From contig NZ_CP060784.1 of NCBI RefSeq assembly GCF_014489555.1, forward strand, positions 2,728,001 to 2,792,000: DNA of 64,000 nucleotides, read 5' to 3'. The number at the start of each line of letters is the position of its first letter. Position 1 is the first letter of the stretch. The notes beneath the pieces are model-generated. The model saw only the letters and a program-made list of their open reading frames with translations, did no database searches and was not told the origin of the DNA. This DNA comes from Hymenobacter qilianensis (GTDB lineage: Bacteria > Bacteroidota > Bacteroidia > Cytophagales > Hymenobacteraceae). Shown one piece after another: positions 29,512 to 38,275 of the stretch. The position numbers were made by a program, and so were the translations under genes.

Positions 29512-30849
29512 GTGCTACTTCCCTTGAAAACTAAACGACTTTTGCCCTTGAATACGCTCCTGATTCTTATTGCTTTTCTTCGTTCACGCCTAGCTGCCGG
29601 TAAGCTGGCTGCCCGCCTGGGTGTCGTGTTTCTGTTGGTTGGCGGCCTAAGTCACGGTGCCTATGCTCAGTACCCGGTGCGGGGCATTGTTCGGGATAAA
29701 GAAACCAAGGAACCGCTGCCCTTCGTGGGCATTGGCGTGAAAGGCACGACCATGGGCACGGCCAGCAACGAGAACGGCGAGTTTACCCTAAGCTTGCCTT
29801 CCGTGCCGCAAACGCTGATTTTCTCGGAGCTGGCCCACATCAAGGATACGGTGCAGGTTACGCAGGCGGGCCAAGCGTTGGAGATAGAGCTGGCGCCGGC
29901 CACGGTGGTGCTGTCGGAGGTGAAAGTGGCCAGCTACGCCTACCAGCTGGTGGACCGCGCGTATCAGCAGTTAAAGAAAAACTACAGCCGCAAATTCTAC
30001 GGCAAAGCCTACTACCGCCAGATCACGCGCATCGACAACGACCCCACGGAGCTGCTGGAAATGGTGTGGAATGCCAAGTCCAACATCGCCCGCATTGAGG
30101 GCACGAGCATAGCACAGGGGCGCTATGCTGCCAAGCAAGCCCTGATCAGTGACAAGAACTTTTCGCTGTACACCAAATCGTTCGGCCTCTACGATGATAA
30201 AGCCGACACGACCAAAGCGCTGGGCCTGTTCAGCCCCAACGTGGTGGCAAACTATCTGCTGGAAATTAAAGGTGTGCTGGAGAAAGGAGAGACCGGCGGT
30301 GTGGCCGAAATTGCTTTCGAGACGCGCCCCGAGCAAACCAAGTACCGCTCGAAAGGCACCGTCTGGATTGATGTGGATACCTACCAGGTAATTCGCTACA
30401 AAATGACCACGCCCCAGCTTACCCGCAAAGCCAATAACCCGACGTTCTCCTTCAAAAACACGGAGCTAGAGCTGGATATGGTGTTTCAAAACGATACGAC
30501 TGCCGTGAATCCGCTGGAGCACATCAAAGCAGACATGACCTATGATTTGGTACGGCCTGGTTTGCCACCAGCCAAAATGAAAGTGTCGGCTTTCACCTTC
30601 TTCTACGACACCAGTCGCAAGCCTACTAGCCTGACGTACAACAAAGTAACCAGCAACGAGCGCGACCTGGAAACCATTAGAAAGGTGAAATACGACCCCG
30701 AGTTTTGGGCCAATAATCCGGTGGTAAAACGTACTCCGCTGGAAGATGAAGTAGCTAAGTCGTTTGAGCAGAAAGGTGCCTTCGGAACGATGGTAAAAAA
30801 GCCCGAGCCTAAGGCCGATGTGCGCATTCGCAATGGCCGGATAGAATAG
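29512..30849 (+). CDS. Carboxypeptidase-like regulatory domain (CarboxypepD_reg-like) protein
   Basis: Residues about 55-135 form a carboxypeptidase-D regulatory-like domain: VRGIVRDKETKEPLPFVGIGV, split as VRGIVRDKETKEPLPFVG, then GTASNENGEFTLSLP. A long C-terminal domain of about 300 residues follows, with KFYGKAYYRQ and YRSKGTVWIDVDTYQV, and carries no catalytic motif I recognise. A hydrophobic segment (GVVFLLVGGLSHGAYA) acts as signal peptide. The start is uncertain: GTG at 29512 or a later TTG. Related proteins (DUF5686-like) are outer-membrane-associated and of unknown role. A terminator follows. Confidence 0.65.
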   Translation: MLLPLKTKRLLPLNTLLILIAFLRSRLAAGKLAARLGVVFLLVGGLSHGAYAQYPVRGIVRDKETKEPLPFVGIGVKGTTMGTASNENGEFTLSLPSVPQTLIFSELAHIKDTVQVTQAGQALEIELAPATVVLSEVKVASYAYQLVDRAYQQLKKNYSRKFYGKAYYRQITRIDNDPTELLEMVWNAKSNIARIEGTSIAQGRYAAKQALISDKNFSLYTKSFGLYDDKADTTKALGLFSPNVVANYLLEIKGVLEKGETGGVAEIAFETRPEQTKYRSKGTVWIDVDTYQVIRYKMTTPQLTRKANNPTFSFKNTELELDMVFQNDTTAVNPLEHIKADMTYDLVRPGLPPAKMKVSAFTFFYDTSRKPTSLTYNKVTSNERDLETIRKVKYDPEFWANNPVVKRTPLEDEVAKSFEQKGAFGTMVKKPEPKADVRIRNGRIE

Positions 30850-30891
30850 CACGCTGGGGGGCTTTTCGCTAGTCCAACACAATACCTTTTC

Positions 30892-30935
30892 AACACCACG
30901 CCCCAACTTCTACACGGAGTTGGGGCGTGGTGTTT
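30892..30935. terminator. Bidirectional terminator
   Basis: A stem AACACCACGCCCCAACT / AGTTGGGGCGTGGTGTT followed by T separates the convergent genes at 30849 and 30952. Confidence 0.88.
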
Positions 30936-30951
30936 TTGGTGAAGGTGGCGC

Positions 30952-32486
30952 TTACTTGTGCTGCTCCCACTCAGCCAGTTTGAGTCGGTGCTCTTGATAA
31001 ATTCGGTTAAGAATAGCCGTGTCGGGATTGGTGCCGAGCGCAATGGTAGTGCCTTGTTCGCGGGCGTAACTGTTCTCAATTTTGCCCCGACGCTGGTAGC
31101 TGGAAAAATGCCCCCCAAAGTCCTCAGAGTCATCTGTGACCAGAAGTATGTGCCGGTACGGCTGGGCCGGGCGCGTTGGAAACCAATACAAATAGCTGCC
31201 ATTGAAACTATGCGCCGCTGGCATATCTCGCCCCCGATTATAGTAATTCAAAGCTCCGGCCTGACCGTAATTATCGCACAGCACGAGGGTGCGGCTGCGC
31301 GAAGAATCGGGCAGACTTTGGTAGGCTTGCCAGGCTTTGTCGGCTAGTTCCTGCCAGCCCAGCATATCGGCGAAATCCTGGGGTAAGAGATGAATTTTAC
31401 CGTCTTCCCAGCGGTTGGCACCAGTGCTGCGGTAGGCTTCGCCAATCTTCTGCATTTGGGCCGGCGGATACAGGGCGTAAGCATAGGGAAACAGCGGAAC
31501 GGCCAGCACCAGCAACAGGGCCGGCAGTATGGGTCGCGCTAGCTTGCTCAGTCGCGGAAAGCTCACCAACCGATGTTCCAGCCACGACGCACCCGCCGCG
31601 AAAAGAATAGGGTAGTAGCCCAAGGCATAATAGCTCTTTCCGTGCAGTACAGTCAGCAATAAAAGCCCCCCAACGAAGAGTAAGCCCACGCTGCGGTACG
31701 GCCGAAACGGTTGGTAGAACAAGAGGGCCAGCAGCCCCGTCACCCACACCCACAAAGCCGGAAAACACATGAGCAGTTGGTCTTGCCAAAAGTCCGCGGC
31801 CGACACATTCACTAGCTGCGACTCGTGCAGCAAAGCCATATGGTGAAAAAATGGAATGCCGTGCCTTAGCTGCCAGATCAGGTTGGGTAAAAACAGCGCC
31901 AAGGCAATGCCGGCCGCAATCCACCCGGCTTTGGTAATCAGAATACGGCGTTGCTCAGTCAGGAGTAAGGCGGTAATCAGGGCCCCGATGAAAAAGAAAG
32001 TGGTGTACTTATTCAGCAGGCTCAGGCCCAGCACCACGCCAATGCCATACAGATAGCGCGGCTTTGGCTGCTGGATGTAAGCAATTAGCCAGTAGCAGCT
32101 CAGCGTAAAGGCAAAGACTTCGAACGAGTTGGGTTGAAACAGAAAGTTGAGGCGGGAATAAGCACAGACGATATAGCTCAAACACGCCAGCACTTGTGCC
32201 CACCTGCTGCCCCCAAGCCGCTGGGCCGCTCGACCTACCACGTACACGGTGCCCGCGCCCCACAGCAAGGGCCAGAATTTTACCCAAAAATACCCCCACC
32301 CAGGGCCAGCGTGAGCCAGCTTTGCACGGCCATCAGGGGCGGCACTTCCAGGTAGCCCCAGGCCAAATGCTGGCCATAGTTGAGGTACAGATATTCGTCG
32401 CGATGCAGTTCATACACCCGACTGGCCAGCACAAAGCCAAGCACAAACTTAAGACCGGCAAAGATCAGCGGAATATGACGTTTCAT
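30952..32486 (-). CDS. Polytopic membrane glycosyltransferase, family 39/ArnT-like (frameshifted)
   Basis: The ATG at 32486 starts MKRHIPLIFAGLKFVLGF. The segment YELHRDEYLYLNYGQHLAWGY is the acidic first-loop motif of GT-C fold enzymes (ArnT/PMT, using polyprenyl-linked sugars), here split as ELHRDEYLYLNYGQ. About 8-10 hydrophobic helices and a C-terminal soluble domain follow. The break is in the CCCCC run at 32293-32297; an extra base gives LALGGGYFWVKFWPLLWGAG and 511 residues. It probably transfers a sugar from a lipid carrier to an envelope acceptor; the acceptor is unknown. Confidence 0.78.
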
Positions 32487-32713
32487 GTCGGAATATATTT
32501 GATTCCTAATAAATGCCACGTCCACATTATTTCTGGCTGAGCGGTGCAGCCTTTTTAGACTAGAACGATCTTATGCACGGGAGTAAAACACTGCGCTAGT
32601 TGGTCGGAATGCTACCCCAATCTTGCTTCCGCCTGCAACTTTAGCCTTACTGTGTAACTGACTAGCTATATTGCTCCCCACTCAAACCCTCCTCATCTCT
32701 CACCCCTTTCCTC

Positions 32714-34522
32714 ATGAAAAAACTAGCCCTTACCGGGTTGCTGGTTGGCTCGCTGCTAACCGCTTGTAATCAGCAAAAAAACACGGCCGATGGCGGCAGC
32801 GACACTGCAGCTACCGGCACCGCCGAAGTGAAAGACCTATCGACGCTGTTTGCAAACTATTGGGAAGAAAACCTCAAGCTGTTCCCGCTCGACGCCACCA
32901 CCCAGGGCGATAAGCGCTACAATGACCGGCTGCCCAATGACCAGACCCAGGCCTTCCGCGACACGCTCCAGACGACGTACCAAAACTACCTCAGCCAACT
33001 ACAGAAGTTTGACCGCGAAAAGCTGTCGGACAATGACAAAATCAGCTACGATATTTTTAAGTACGACCTAGAGAATAAGCTGGCTGGTCTGAAGCTAAAC
33101 ACTTGGATGATACCGTTTCAGCAGTTCTGGGGCCTGCCCATTACGCTGGGTCAGTTTGGCTCGGGCTCGGGCATTCAGCCCTTCAAAACGGTGAAGGACT
33201 ACGACGACTGGATAGGCCGCGCCAAAGGCTTTGCCGCCTGGGGCGACTCGGCCATTGGCAACTTCCGCAAGGGCATGGCCGCCGGCGTGGTATTGCCGCG
33301 TCCGCTGGTAGAGAAGATGATTCCGCAGATGCAGGATTTGGTCGTCACTGACCCAACGAAAAGCTTATTCTATGGCCCGGTAGCGAAGTTTCCGGATGGC
33401 TTTTCGGACGCAGATAAGCAGCGCCTCACCGCCGCCTACAAAGATGTTATTCTGCAGGACCTAGTGCCAACGTACAAGAAGCTGGGGGCCTTTTTGAAGA
33501 ACGAATACCTGCCCAAAGCCCGCACCACGACTGGCATTTCGGCCATTCCTGGCGGTCCGGAAATCTACCGCTACTATGTTAAGAGCTGGACCACCACTGA
33601 CAAGTCGCCCGAAGAGATTTACCAGACCGGTCAGGCCGAGGTAAAACGTATTCGCTCGGAAATGGAGCGCGTGAAAAACGAAGTTGGCTTTAAAGGCGAC
33701 CTGCCCGCTTTCTTCACCTATCTGAAAACGGACAAGAAATTCACGCCTTACCAGACGCCGGAAGATGTGTTGGGAGCATTCCGCGCCATTCAGGCTAAGA
33801 TTGATCCGAACCTGAAAAAGATGTTTGGTCGCACGCCCAAAACGCCATTTGAGATTCGGCAGACTGAGGCGTTCCGCGCCGCTTCGGCCTCAGCCGAGTA
33901 CAACCAGGGCAACCCCGACGGCTCGCGGCCGGGCGTTTTCTACATCCCGATTCTGAATGCCAAGGAATTCAACACCACTTCAGGTATGGAGTCGTTGTTT
34001 TTGCACGAAGCCATTCCGGGCCATCACTACCAGATTTCGTTGCAGCAGGAAAATGAAAACCTGCCCAAATTCCGCCGCTTTGCCTGGTACGGCGCCATGG
34101 GCGAAGGCTGGGCCCTCTACACGGAGAGCCTCGGCAGGGAGCTAGGCCTCTACACCGATCCGTACCAATACATGGGTGCGCTGGGCGACGAAATTCACCG
34201 CGCGATTCGCCTGGTGGTGGACGTGGGCATGCACACCAAAAACATGACCCGCGAGCAAGCCATCAAGTACATGATGGACAACGAGGCCATCAGCGAGCAG
34301 GGCGCCACCGCCGAGATTGAGCGCTACATGGCCATTCCGGGTCAGGCGCTGAGCTATAAAATCGGGGCGCTCAAGATTCGCGAGCTGCGCCAGAAGTACG
34401 AGAAGCAGCTGGGGGGCAAATTCAAGCTCAGCGCCTTCCACGACGAGCTGTTGAAAGACGGCGTGATGCCATTGGCCGTATTGGAGCGCAAAATGGATGC
34501 CTGGGCCGCCACGCATAAGTAA
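32714..34522 (+). CDS. DUF885-family zinc peptidase-like lipoprotein
   Basis: A 602-residue protein with a lipoprotein signal (MKKLALTGLLVGSLLTAC). The family motif FLHEAIPGHHYQ carries an HExxxxHH zinc-binding site, and GEGWALYTESLG supplies a further Glu; the C-terminal GQALSYKIGALKIRELR is also typical of DUF885. Members are presumed metallopeptidases of the gluzincin type, but few are characterised. The protein is probably anchored in the periplasm or at the surface. It starts 189 bases after the divergent glycosyltransferase and ends at a terminator. Confidence 0.85.
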   Translation: MKKLALTGLLVGSLLTACNQQKNTADGGSDTAATGTAEVKDLSTLFANYWEENLKLFPLDATTQGDKRYNDRLPNDQTQAFRDTLQTTYQNYLSQLQKFDREKLSDNDKISYDIFKYDLENKLAGLKLNTWMIPFQQFWGLPITLGQFGSGSGIQPFKTVKDYDDWIGRAKGFAAWGDSAIGNFRKGMAAGVVLPRPLVEKMIPQMQDLVVTDPTKSLFYGPVAKFPDGFSDADKQRLTAAYKDVILQDLVPTYKKLGAFLKNEYLPKARTTTGISAIPGGPEIYRYYVKSWTTTDKSPEEIYQTGQAEVKRIRSEMERVKNEVGFKGDLPAFFTYLKTDKKFTPYQTPEDVLGAFRAIQAKIDPNLKKMFGRTPKTPFEIRQTEAFRAASASAEYNQGNPDGSRPGVFYIPILNAKEFNTTSGMESLFLHEAIPGHHYQISLQQENENLPKFRRFAWYGAMGEGWALYTESLGRELGLYTDPYQYMGALGDEIHRAIRLVVDVGMHTKNMTREQAIKYMMDNEAISEQGATAEIERYMAIPGQALSYKIGALKIRELRQKYEKQLGGKFKLSAFHDELLKDGVMPLAVLERKMDAWAATHK

Positions 34523-34547
34523 GCCCAACGCGTGCCGTTCATCAACT

Positions 34548-34578
34548 AAAAAGGGCAGCCACTTGGCTGCCTTTTTTT
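34548..34578 (+). terminator. Intrinsic terminator
   Basis: The stem AAGGGCAGCC / GGCTGCCTTTTTTT follows the DUF885 gene. Confidence 0.85.
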
Positions 34579-34652
34579 ATGCTCGGCTGGTGGCTGCTAC
34601 CAGCGGCTTCCCGTTTAAGGTACTATCCTTTATTCTATTAACGATCAATTCG

Positions 34653-35153
34653 ATGTCTAAGCAACTTCAACAAACGCTCGCCCTCGGCGCGATAGCTGGT
34701 ATGCGCAGCATGTCGGCGCCCGCCACCATCAGTCACGTCCTCAGCAACCATAAATCGAAGGCTATCGGCCGGTCGCCGCTGCGATTTTTGCAGTCGCCCA
34801 CCACGGCCAAGGTCCTGAAAGGGATAGCCGTGTCTGAAATGGCGGCCGACAAGCTGCCCGGCATGCCCAACCGCACCGCGCCACCAGTACTGCTGGGTCG
34901 TATTCTGGCGGGCGGACTAGCGGGCGCGGCAGCCTATAAAGCGCAGAAAGACAGTGTGGTAAAGGGCGCGCTTATTGGCGGCGCCGTAGCGGTGGCCGCC
35001 AGCTACGGGGCCCTGTATCTGCGCAAAGCGCTGGGTTCAAGCACCGGTTTGCCTGATAAGGTGTGGGCGATAGCGGAAGATAGCTTGGTGCTTAAAAGCG
35101 CCCTTGCCGTGGCGCACGATGCCCGCCGCAGCACCAATAATAAGCTGTATTAG
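34653..35153 (+). CDS. DUF4126-family membrane protein
   Basis: A 166-residue protein, start at the ATG at 34653 (MSKQLQQTLALGAIAGMRSM). The pattern GAIAGMRSMSAPA, then ADKLPGMPNRTAPPVLLGRI and GALIGGAVAVAASYGALYLR, is typical of DUF4126 proteins, small inner-membrane proteins with three to four Gly/Ala-rich helices and no known function. In the neighbourhood it stands alone. A large symmetrical terminator follows 3 bases after the stop. Confidence 0.75.
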   Translation: MSKQLQQTLALGAIAGMRSMSAPATISHVLSNHKSKAIGRSPLRFLQSPTTAKVLKGIAVSEMAADKLPGMPNRTAPPVLLGRILAGGLAGAAAYKAQKDSVVKGALIGGAVAVAASYGALYLRKALGSSTGLPDKVWAIAEDSLVLKSALAVAHDARRSTNNKLY

Positions 35154-35156
35154 CTT

Positions 35157-35218
35157 CGTGTTTGCATAAAAAAAAGCCCCCCAGATAGATTCTGGGGGCT
35201 TTTTTTTATGCAAACACG
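35157..35218. terminator. Long-stem terminator, GCCCCCCAG cassette
   Basis: Outer arms CGTGTTTGCAT / ATGCAAACACG flank the core AAAAAAAAGCCCCCCAG / CTGGGGGCTTTTTTTT. One arm has six C and the other five G, so one may have lost a base. Confidence 0.92.
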
Positions 35219-35250
35219 AATAACAGCTTGCTAGCGGATTCAGCTGGCTG

Positions 35251-35706
35251 TTATTGCTGGGTGGTTTGGCCACCGCCACTACCTGACGTTGTGCCGCCTG
35301 CGGTAGTACCGCCATTGCCACTCTGGTCAGTGCCTGACGCTTTGGATGGAGCCTGCTTCGCGTTCTGGCTGTTGCCATCCTGCGCTTTATCTTGCTGAGG
35401 AGCTGGCTGGCCCGAAGCCGTTTGCGGCGAAGTAGCTGTGTTGCCGCTAGGAGCCGAGTTCATCGCCTTGTCAACAGACTGCTGCTGATCAGCGGCCGAG
35501 CCTTCGCCTAGCGGGGGCTGGACGTTCTGTACACGGTTTACGCTGTCGCGGGCAACCTCATTGCTGGTAGGCTCTTTGGCTGCTTCCGTGTTGAAATTTT
35601 TATCGAATTGGGTGTCTTTGCCGGGGCCCTTTTCGTAATCGCAGGAGGCTAGCGGGGCCGTAGCGACCAGCAGAATAGCCAGCGCGTAACGCTGTTGGAG
35701 TTTCAT
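35251..35706 (-). CDS. Disordered Gln/Ser/Gly-rich lipoprotein
   Basis: A 151-residue protein with a lipoprotein signal (YALAILLVATAPLASC) and a tail without globular features. The tail is Gln/Ser/Asn/Ala-rich, ending in a Gly/Thr/Ser repeat (SGNGGTTAGGTTSGSGGG). The composition recalls the low-complexity proteins at 4.7-5.8 kb and 41-43 kb. No family is recognised. Confidence 0.7.
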   Translation of the reverse strand: MKLQQRYALAILLVATAPLASCDYEKGPGKDTQFDKNFNTEAAKEPTSNEVARDSVNRVQNVQPPLGEGSAADQQQSVDKAMNSAPSGNTATSPQTASGQPAPQQDKAQDGNSQNAKQAPSKASGTDQSGNGGTTAGGTTSGSGGGQTTQQ

Positions 35707-35840
35707 AAAAAGTGTTTTGAGTTGAAAGACTAGATTGGAAGCCCTGTATACGACAAGCGGGCGTCAATAGCCGAAGCAAAATCAGCAAGAAGGTTTAGTG
35801 CGACCAATTTTGCCAAATCGCCCGTTTGCCCGCTGCCCGA

Positions 35841-35848
35841 TACCTTTG
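35841..35848 (+). promoter_or_regulatory. TAnnTTTG promoter box immediately upstream of an ATG
   Basis: The sequence TACCTTTG is a perfect Bacteroidota -7 box and ends 4 bases before the ATG at 35853. With transcription starting a few bases downstream the mRNA would be leaderless or nearly so. Confidence 0.45.
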
Positions 35849-35852
35849 CCGG

Positions 35853-36544
35853 ATGCCCATTTCAGCCCTTATGAACTGGAGTGGGGGCAAAGACTCAGCC
35901 CTCGCCCTTCACCACGCCCTGCTTGACCCCAGCTACCAGGTGACCCACCTGCTCACCAGCATCAACGCCCGCTACCAGCGCGTATCCATGCACGGCGTGC
36001 GGGTGGCGCTGCTCGAAGCGCAGGCCCAGCGCATCGGGCTGCCGCTGGTGCAGCTGGCCCTGCCCGAGTCGCCCGGCATGGAGGAGTATGAGCAGCTTAT
36101 GCACAAGGCGTTAGCTCCATTGCAGGCTCAGGGTGTGAGTCAGGCAATTTTCGGGGATATCTATCTGGAAGATCTTCGGGCCTACCGCGAGCAGCAGCTG
36201 GCGCGGGTGGGGCTGGGGGCATTTTTCCGCTTTGGAAGCGCCCCGCAGCCGATTTGCTGCGCGAGTTTCTCGATCTGGGCTTTCAGGCCGTAGTAGTGTG
36301 CGTAAATGAGCAGCACCTCGACGCCAGCTTCTGCGGCCGCCTTCTCAACGCCGATTTTCTACGCGATTTGCCCCCCGGCGTAGACCCCTGCGGCGAAAAT
36401 GGCGAGTACCACAGCTTCGTGTTCGACGCCCCGTTTTTCAGCAGCCCGATTCCTTTTGTGCGCGGCGAGCTGGTGCGCCGCACCTATCCGGCTCCCGTGC
36501 CCGGCGCGCCCGAAGCCGGCTTTTGGTATTGCGATTTGATCTGA
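35853..36544 (+). CDS. Dph6-related ATP pyrophosphatase (COG2102), frameshifted
   Basis: The start MPISALMNWSGGKDSALALHH, split as MPISALMNWSGGKDSALAL, carries the SGGKDS PP-loop that binds ATP. Homologues in archaea and eukaryotes amidate diphthine, but bacteria lack diphthamide, so the bacterial role is unknown, maybe another amidation. The break is in the G-run at 36215-36219; an extra G restores GLGGIFPLWKRPAADLLREF and gives 230 residues, normal length. The C-terminal part has VNEQHLDASFCGR and DPCGENGEYHSFVFDAP, a family signature. I prefer the ATG at 35853 to an upstream TTG. Confidence 0.82.
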
Positions 36545-36723
36545 ACCACGGATTAGCGCGGATTTTTCGGATTCCACGGATTTCATTCCGTAGACGACGC
36601 GTCATCGGCCTATGTTGATTATGGGAGTGCGCGGGACCAGCCCTGATGTGGCTATACTTGAAAAAAATTTGTTGAATTTTAATCATCCACGAAATCCGAA
36701 AAATCCGCGCTAATCCGTGGTTC
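36543..36723. repeat. Inverted repeat, AACCACGGATTAGCGCGGAT family
   Basis: The left arm starts AACCACGGATTAGCGCGGAT (from 36543) and continues TTTTCGGATT; the right arm (to 36723) is its reverse complement, ATCCGCGCTAATCCGTGGTT preceded by AATCCGAAAA. A 100-base loop separates them. Similar repeats are known from many bacterial genomes. Confidence 0.8.
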
Positions 36724-36731
36724 AGACAACT

Positions 36732-37223
36732 ATGAGCCAGCCCTATATCATCCCCGCAACTACCCGCATCGGGCACGTGCACCTGAAAGTGGCCGACCTA
36801 GACCGCGCCATCAGCTTTTACTGCGGCCTGCTGGGCTTTGAAATAACGCAGCGCTACGGCTCGCAGGCTGTATTTATCTCGGCGGGTGGCTACCATCATC
36901 ATATTGGCCTGAACACGTGGCATAGCCTGGGCGGGCCGCCCGCGCCGCGCAACACGGCCGGCCTCTATCATATAGCCATTCTGTACGCCACGCGCCCGGA
37001 GCTGGCTGTAGCCCTGAAGCGGCTGCTGGATGCCAACTACCCCGTCACCGGCGCCGCCGATCATGGCGTGTCGGAAGCTATTTACCTGAATGACCCCGAC
37101 GGCAACGGCGTAGAGCTGTACTACGACCGGCCGCAGGAAGAGTGGCCCCGCTCTGCCGCCGGCGAAATCAACATGGTCACGGATCCGCTGGATATTCCGG
37201 CACTACTGGCGCTGGCTAAATAA
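36732..37223 (+). CDS. VOC-family protein (glyoxalase / extradiol dioxygenase-like)
   Basis: A 163-residue VOC protein with one and a half modules: GHVHLKVADLDRAISFYCG supplies a metal-binding His, GGYHHHIGLNTW a second region, and AIYLNDPDGNGVELYYDR the last Glu, as in CatE-like ring-cleaving enzymes. Metal-dependent isomerase or dioxygenase activity is likely; the substrate is unknown. The ATG at 36732 is chosen because the upstream codons lie in the repeat. A terminator follows 10 bases after the stop. Confidence 0.85.
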   Translation: MSQPYIIPATTRIGHVHLKVADLDRAISFYCGLLGFEITQRYGSQAVFISAGGYHHHIGLNTWHSLGGPPAPRNTAGLYHIAILYATRPELAVALKRLLDANYPVTGAADHGVSEAIYLNDPDGNGVELYYDRPQEEWPRSAAGEINMVTDPLDIPALLALAK

Positions 37224-37232
37224 GTATAAGAA

Positions 37233-37272
37233 CAAAAAAAGCCCCCCGGAAATGCATCTGGGGGCTTTTTTG
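37233..37272. terminator. Terminator, GCCCCCC cassette
   Basis: CAAAAAAAGCCCCCC / GGGGGCTTTTTTG forms a stem between convergent genes. Confidence 0.9.
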
Positions 37273-37273
37273 A

Positions 37274-38143
37274 TTATAGGCAATGCTCATTGGCCTGAGC
37301 TCCTTCGCGCAGAATCCAATTGCCGGGCCGGTTAAGCCAGTGCAGCTTTTCATCGGGCGCTACGCCGCGCGCAAAGTTGAGCGAGCATACATCAATGGTC
37401 TCGGTCTCGACGCGATTCACCGACAAGTGCTCCACGTATTGAAGTACCAGCTTTTGCTCATCAATGCAGCGCGGATGCAACGCCAGGTTGTGCGAAGGGC
37501 TGGGCATGGCCGCCGACGGGTACAGGAGGCCGTCGAACTGCTCGCCTAGCCCTAGCGCCTCCGTGAGGGCAATGGATAAGCGGTAGCGGTGTTCCTCGCC
37601 GGGCCCGATGGGCTGCGTAAAGCAATCTATCATAAACTCAGTCAGGTGCTGCTCCGTTTCCGGTAGCTGCTTCAGGGACTCCTGTAATGCCTTTTCACGG
37701 TCGGAGTGTGGGTCGTCGGCGCACAGATCGGCGTAGCCAAAGCCCGCGATGCGCAGGGGCTCCCGCGCCTGCCAGCGGCTGATGATGATCTGTTCGCCTT
37801 TTTTTACACCGGCCTCAAAAAATGGTGGGTGCCAGGTAGCACTGCAATAAAACATGGGTATGCCCGCCCGATTGGCGCGCTGATCGTTTTTTACCCGCTC
37901 AGCCGGCGCATACGATACATCGGCGAAGCGGTGCGGAAGCTTTTCGCAGGGCGTACCCCGAAACAGCAGCAGACCGGCATCGAAATCGAGGCAGCGTAGC
38001 GCGTGGCCCGTTAGCAGCTCGCGCATCAGCGGCACCAGATCATCAACGGATTGCTCGCGAAGGTCGAGCTTATGAATAGCGGCTATTTTCTCTTTGATTT
38101 CCTTCGCAGCCGATTTATGGGTGTTGGGTTGGGAGGAACGCAT
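37274..38143 (-). CDS. RES-domain-like protein
   Basis: A 289-residue protein. The stretch RANRAGIPMFYCSATWHPPFF, split as RANRAGIPMFYCSATW, with a preceding Arg (RFADVSY) and a following Glu-like region resembles the RES domain, an NAD-degrading or ADP-ribosyltransferase fold. The full-length protein is larger than toxin-type RES proteins (about 150-230 residues) and no Xre/MbcA antitoxin is adjacent. The C-terminal part, HNLALHPRCIDEQKLVLQYVEH, split as HNLALHPRCIDEQKL, is also unassigned. I hold the domain call at moderate confidence. It lies convergent to the VOC gene. Confidence 0.55.
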   Translation of the reverse strand: MRSSQPNTHKSAAKEIKEKIAAIHKLDLREQSVDDLVPLMRELLTGHALRCLDFDAGLLLFRGTPCEKLPHRFADVSYAPAERVKNDQRANRAGIPMFYCSATWHPPFFEAGVKKGEQIIISRWQAREPLRIAGFGYADLCADDPHSDREKALQESLKQLPETEQHLTEFMIDCFTQPIGPGEEHRYRLSIALTEALGLGEQFDGLLYPSAAMPSPSHNLALHPRCIDEQKLVLQYVEHLSVNRVETETIDVCSLNFARGVAPDEKLHWLNRPGNWILREGAQANEHCL

Positions 38144-38198
38144 GGGTGGGAGAGAGGGATGGTAAACACAGATGAGCTTGGATGGTATATTACCTAAT

Positions 38199-38243
38199 GA
38201 GACCTCACCCCAGCCCTTTTAAAAAGGGGCGGAGTGAGGTCTC
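38199..38243. repeat. Palindromic intergenic repeat GAGACCTCACCCC
   Basis: Arms GAGACCTCAC and GTGAGGTCTC (38199-38208, 38234-38243) with inner CCCTTTT/AAAAGGGG. It looks related to the CTCACCCC repeats at 24.5-24.8 kb. Confidence 0.7.
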
Positions 38244-38275
38244 ACGGGGGAAACGAGAGTAGTTTACGGCAAAAA

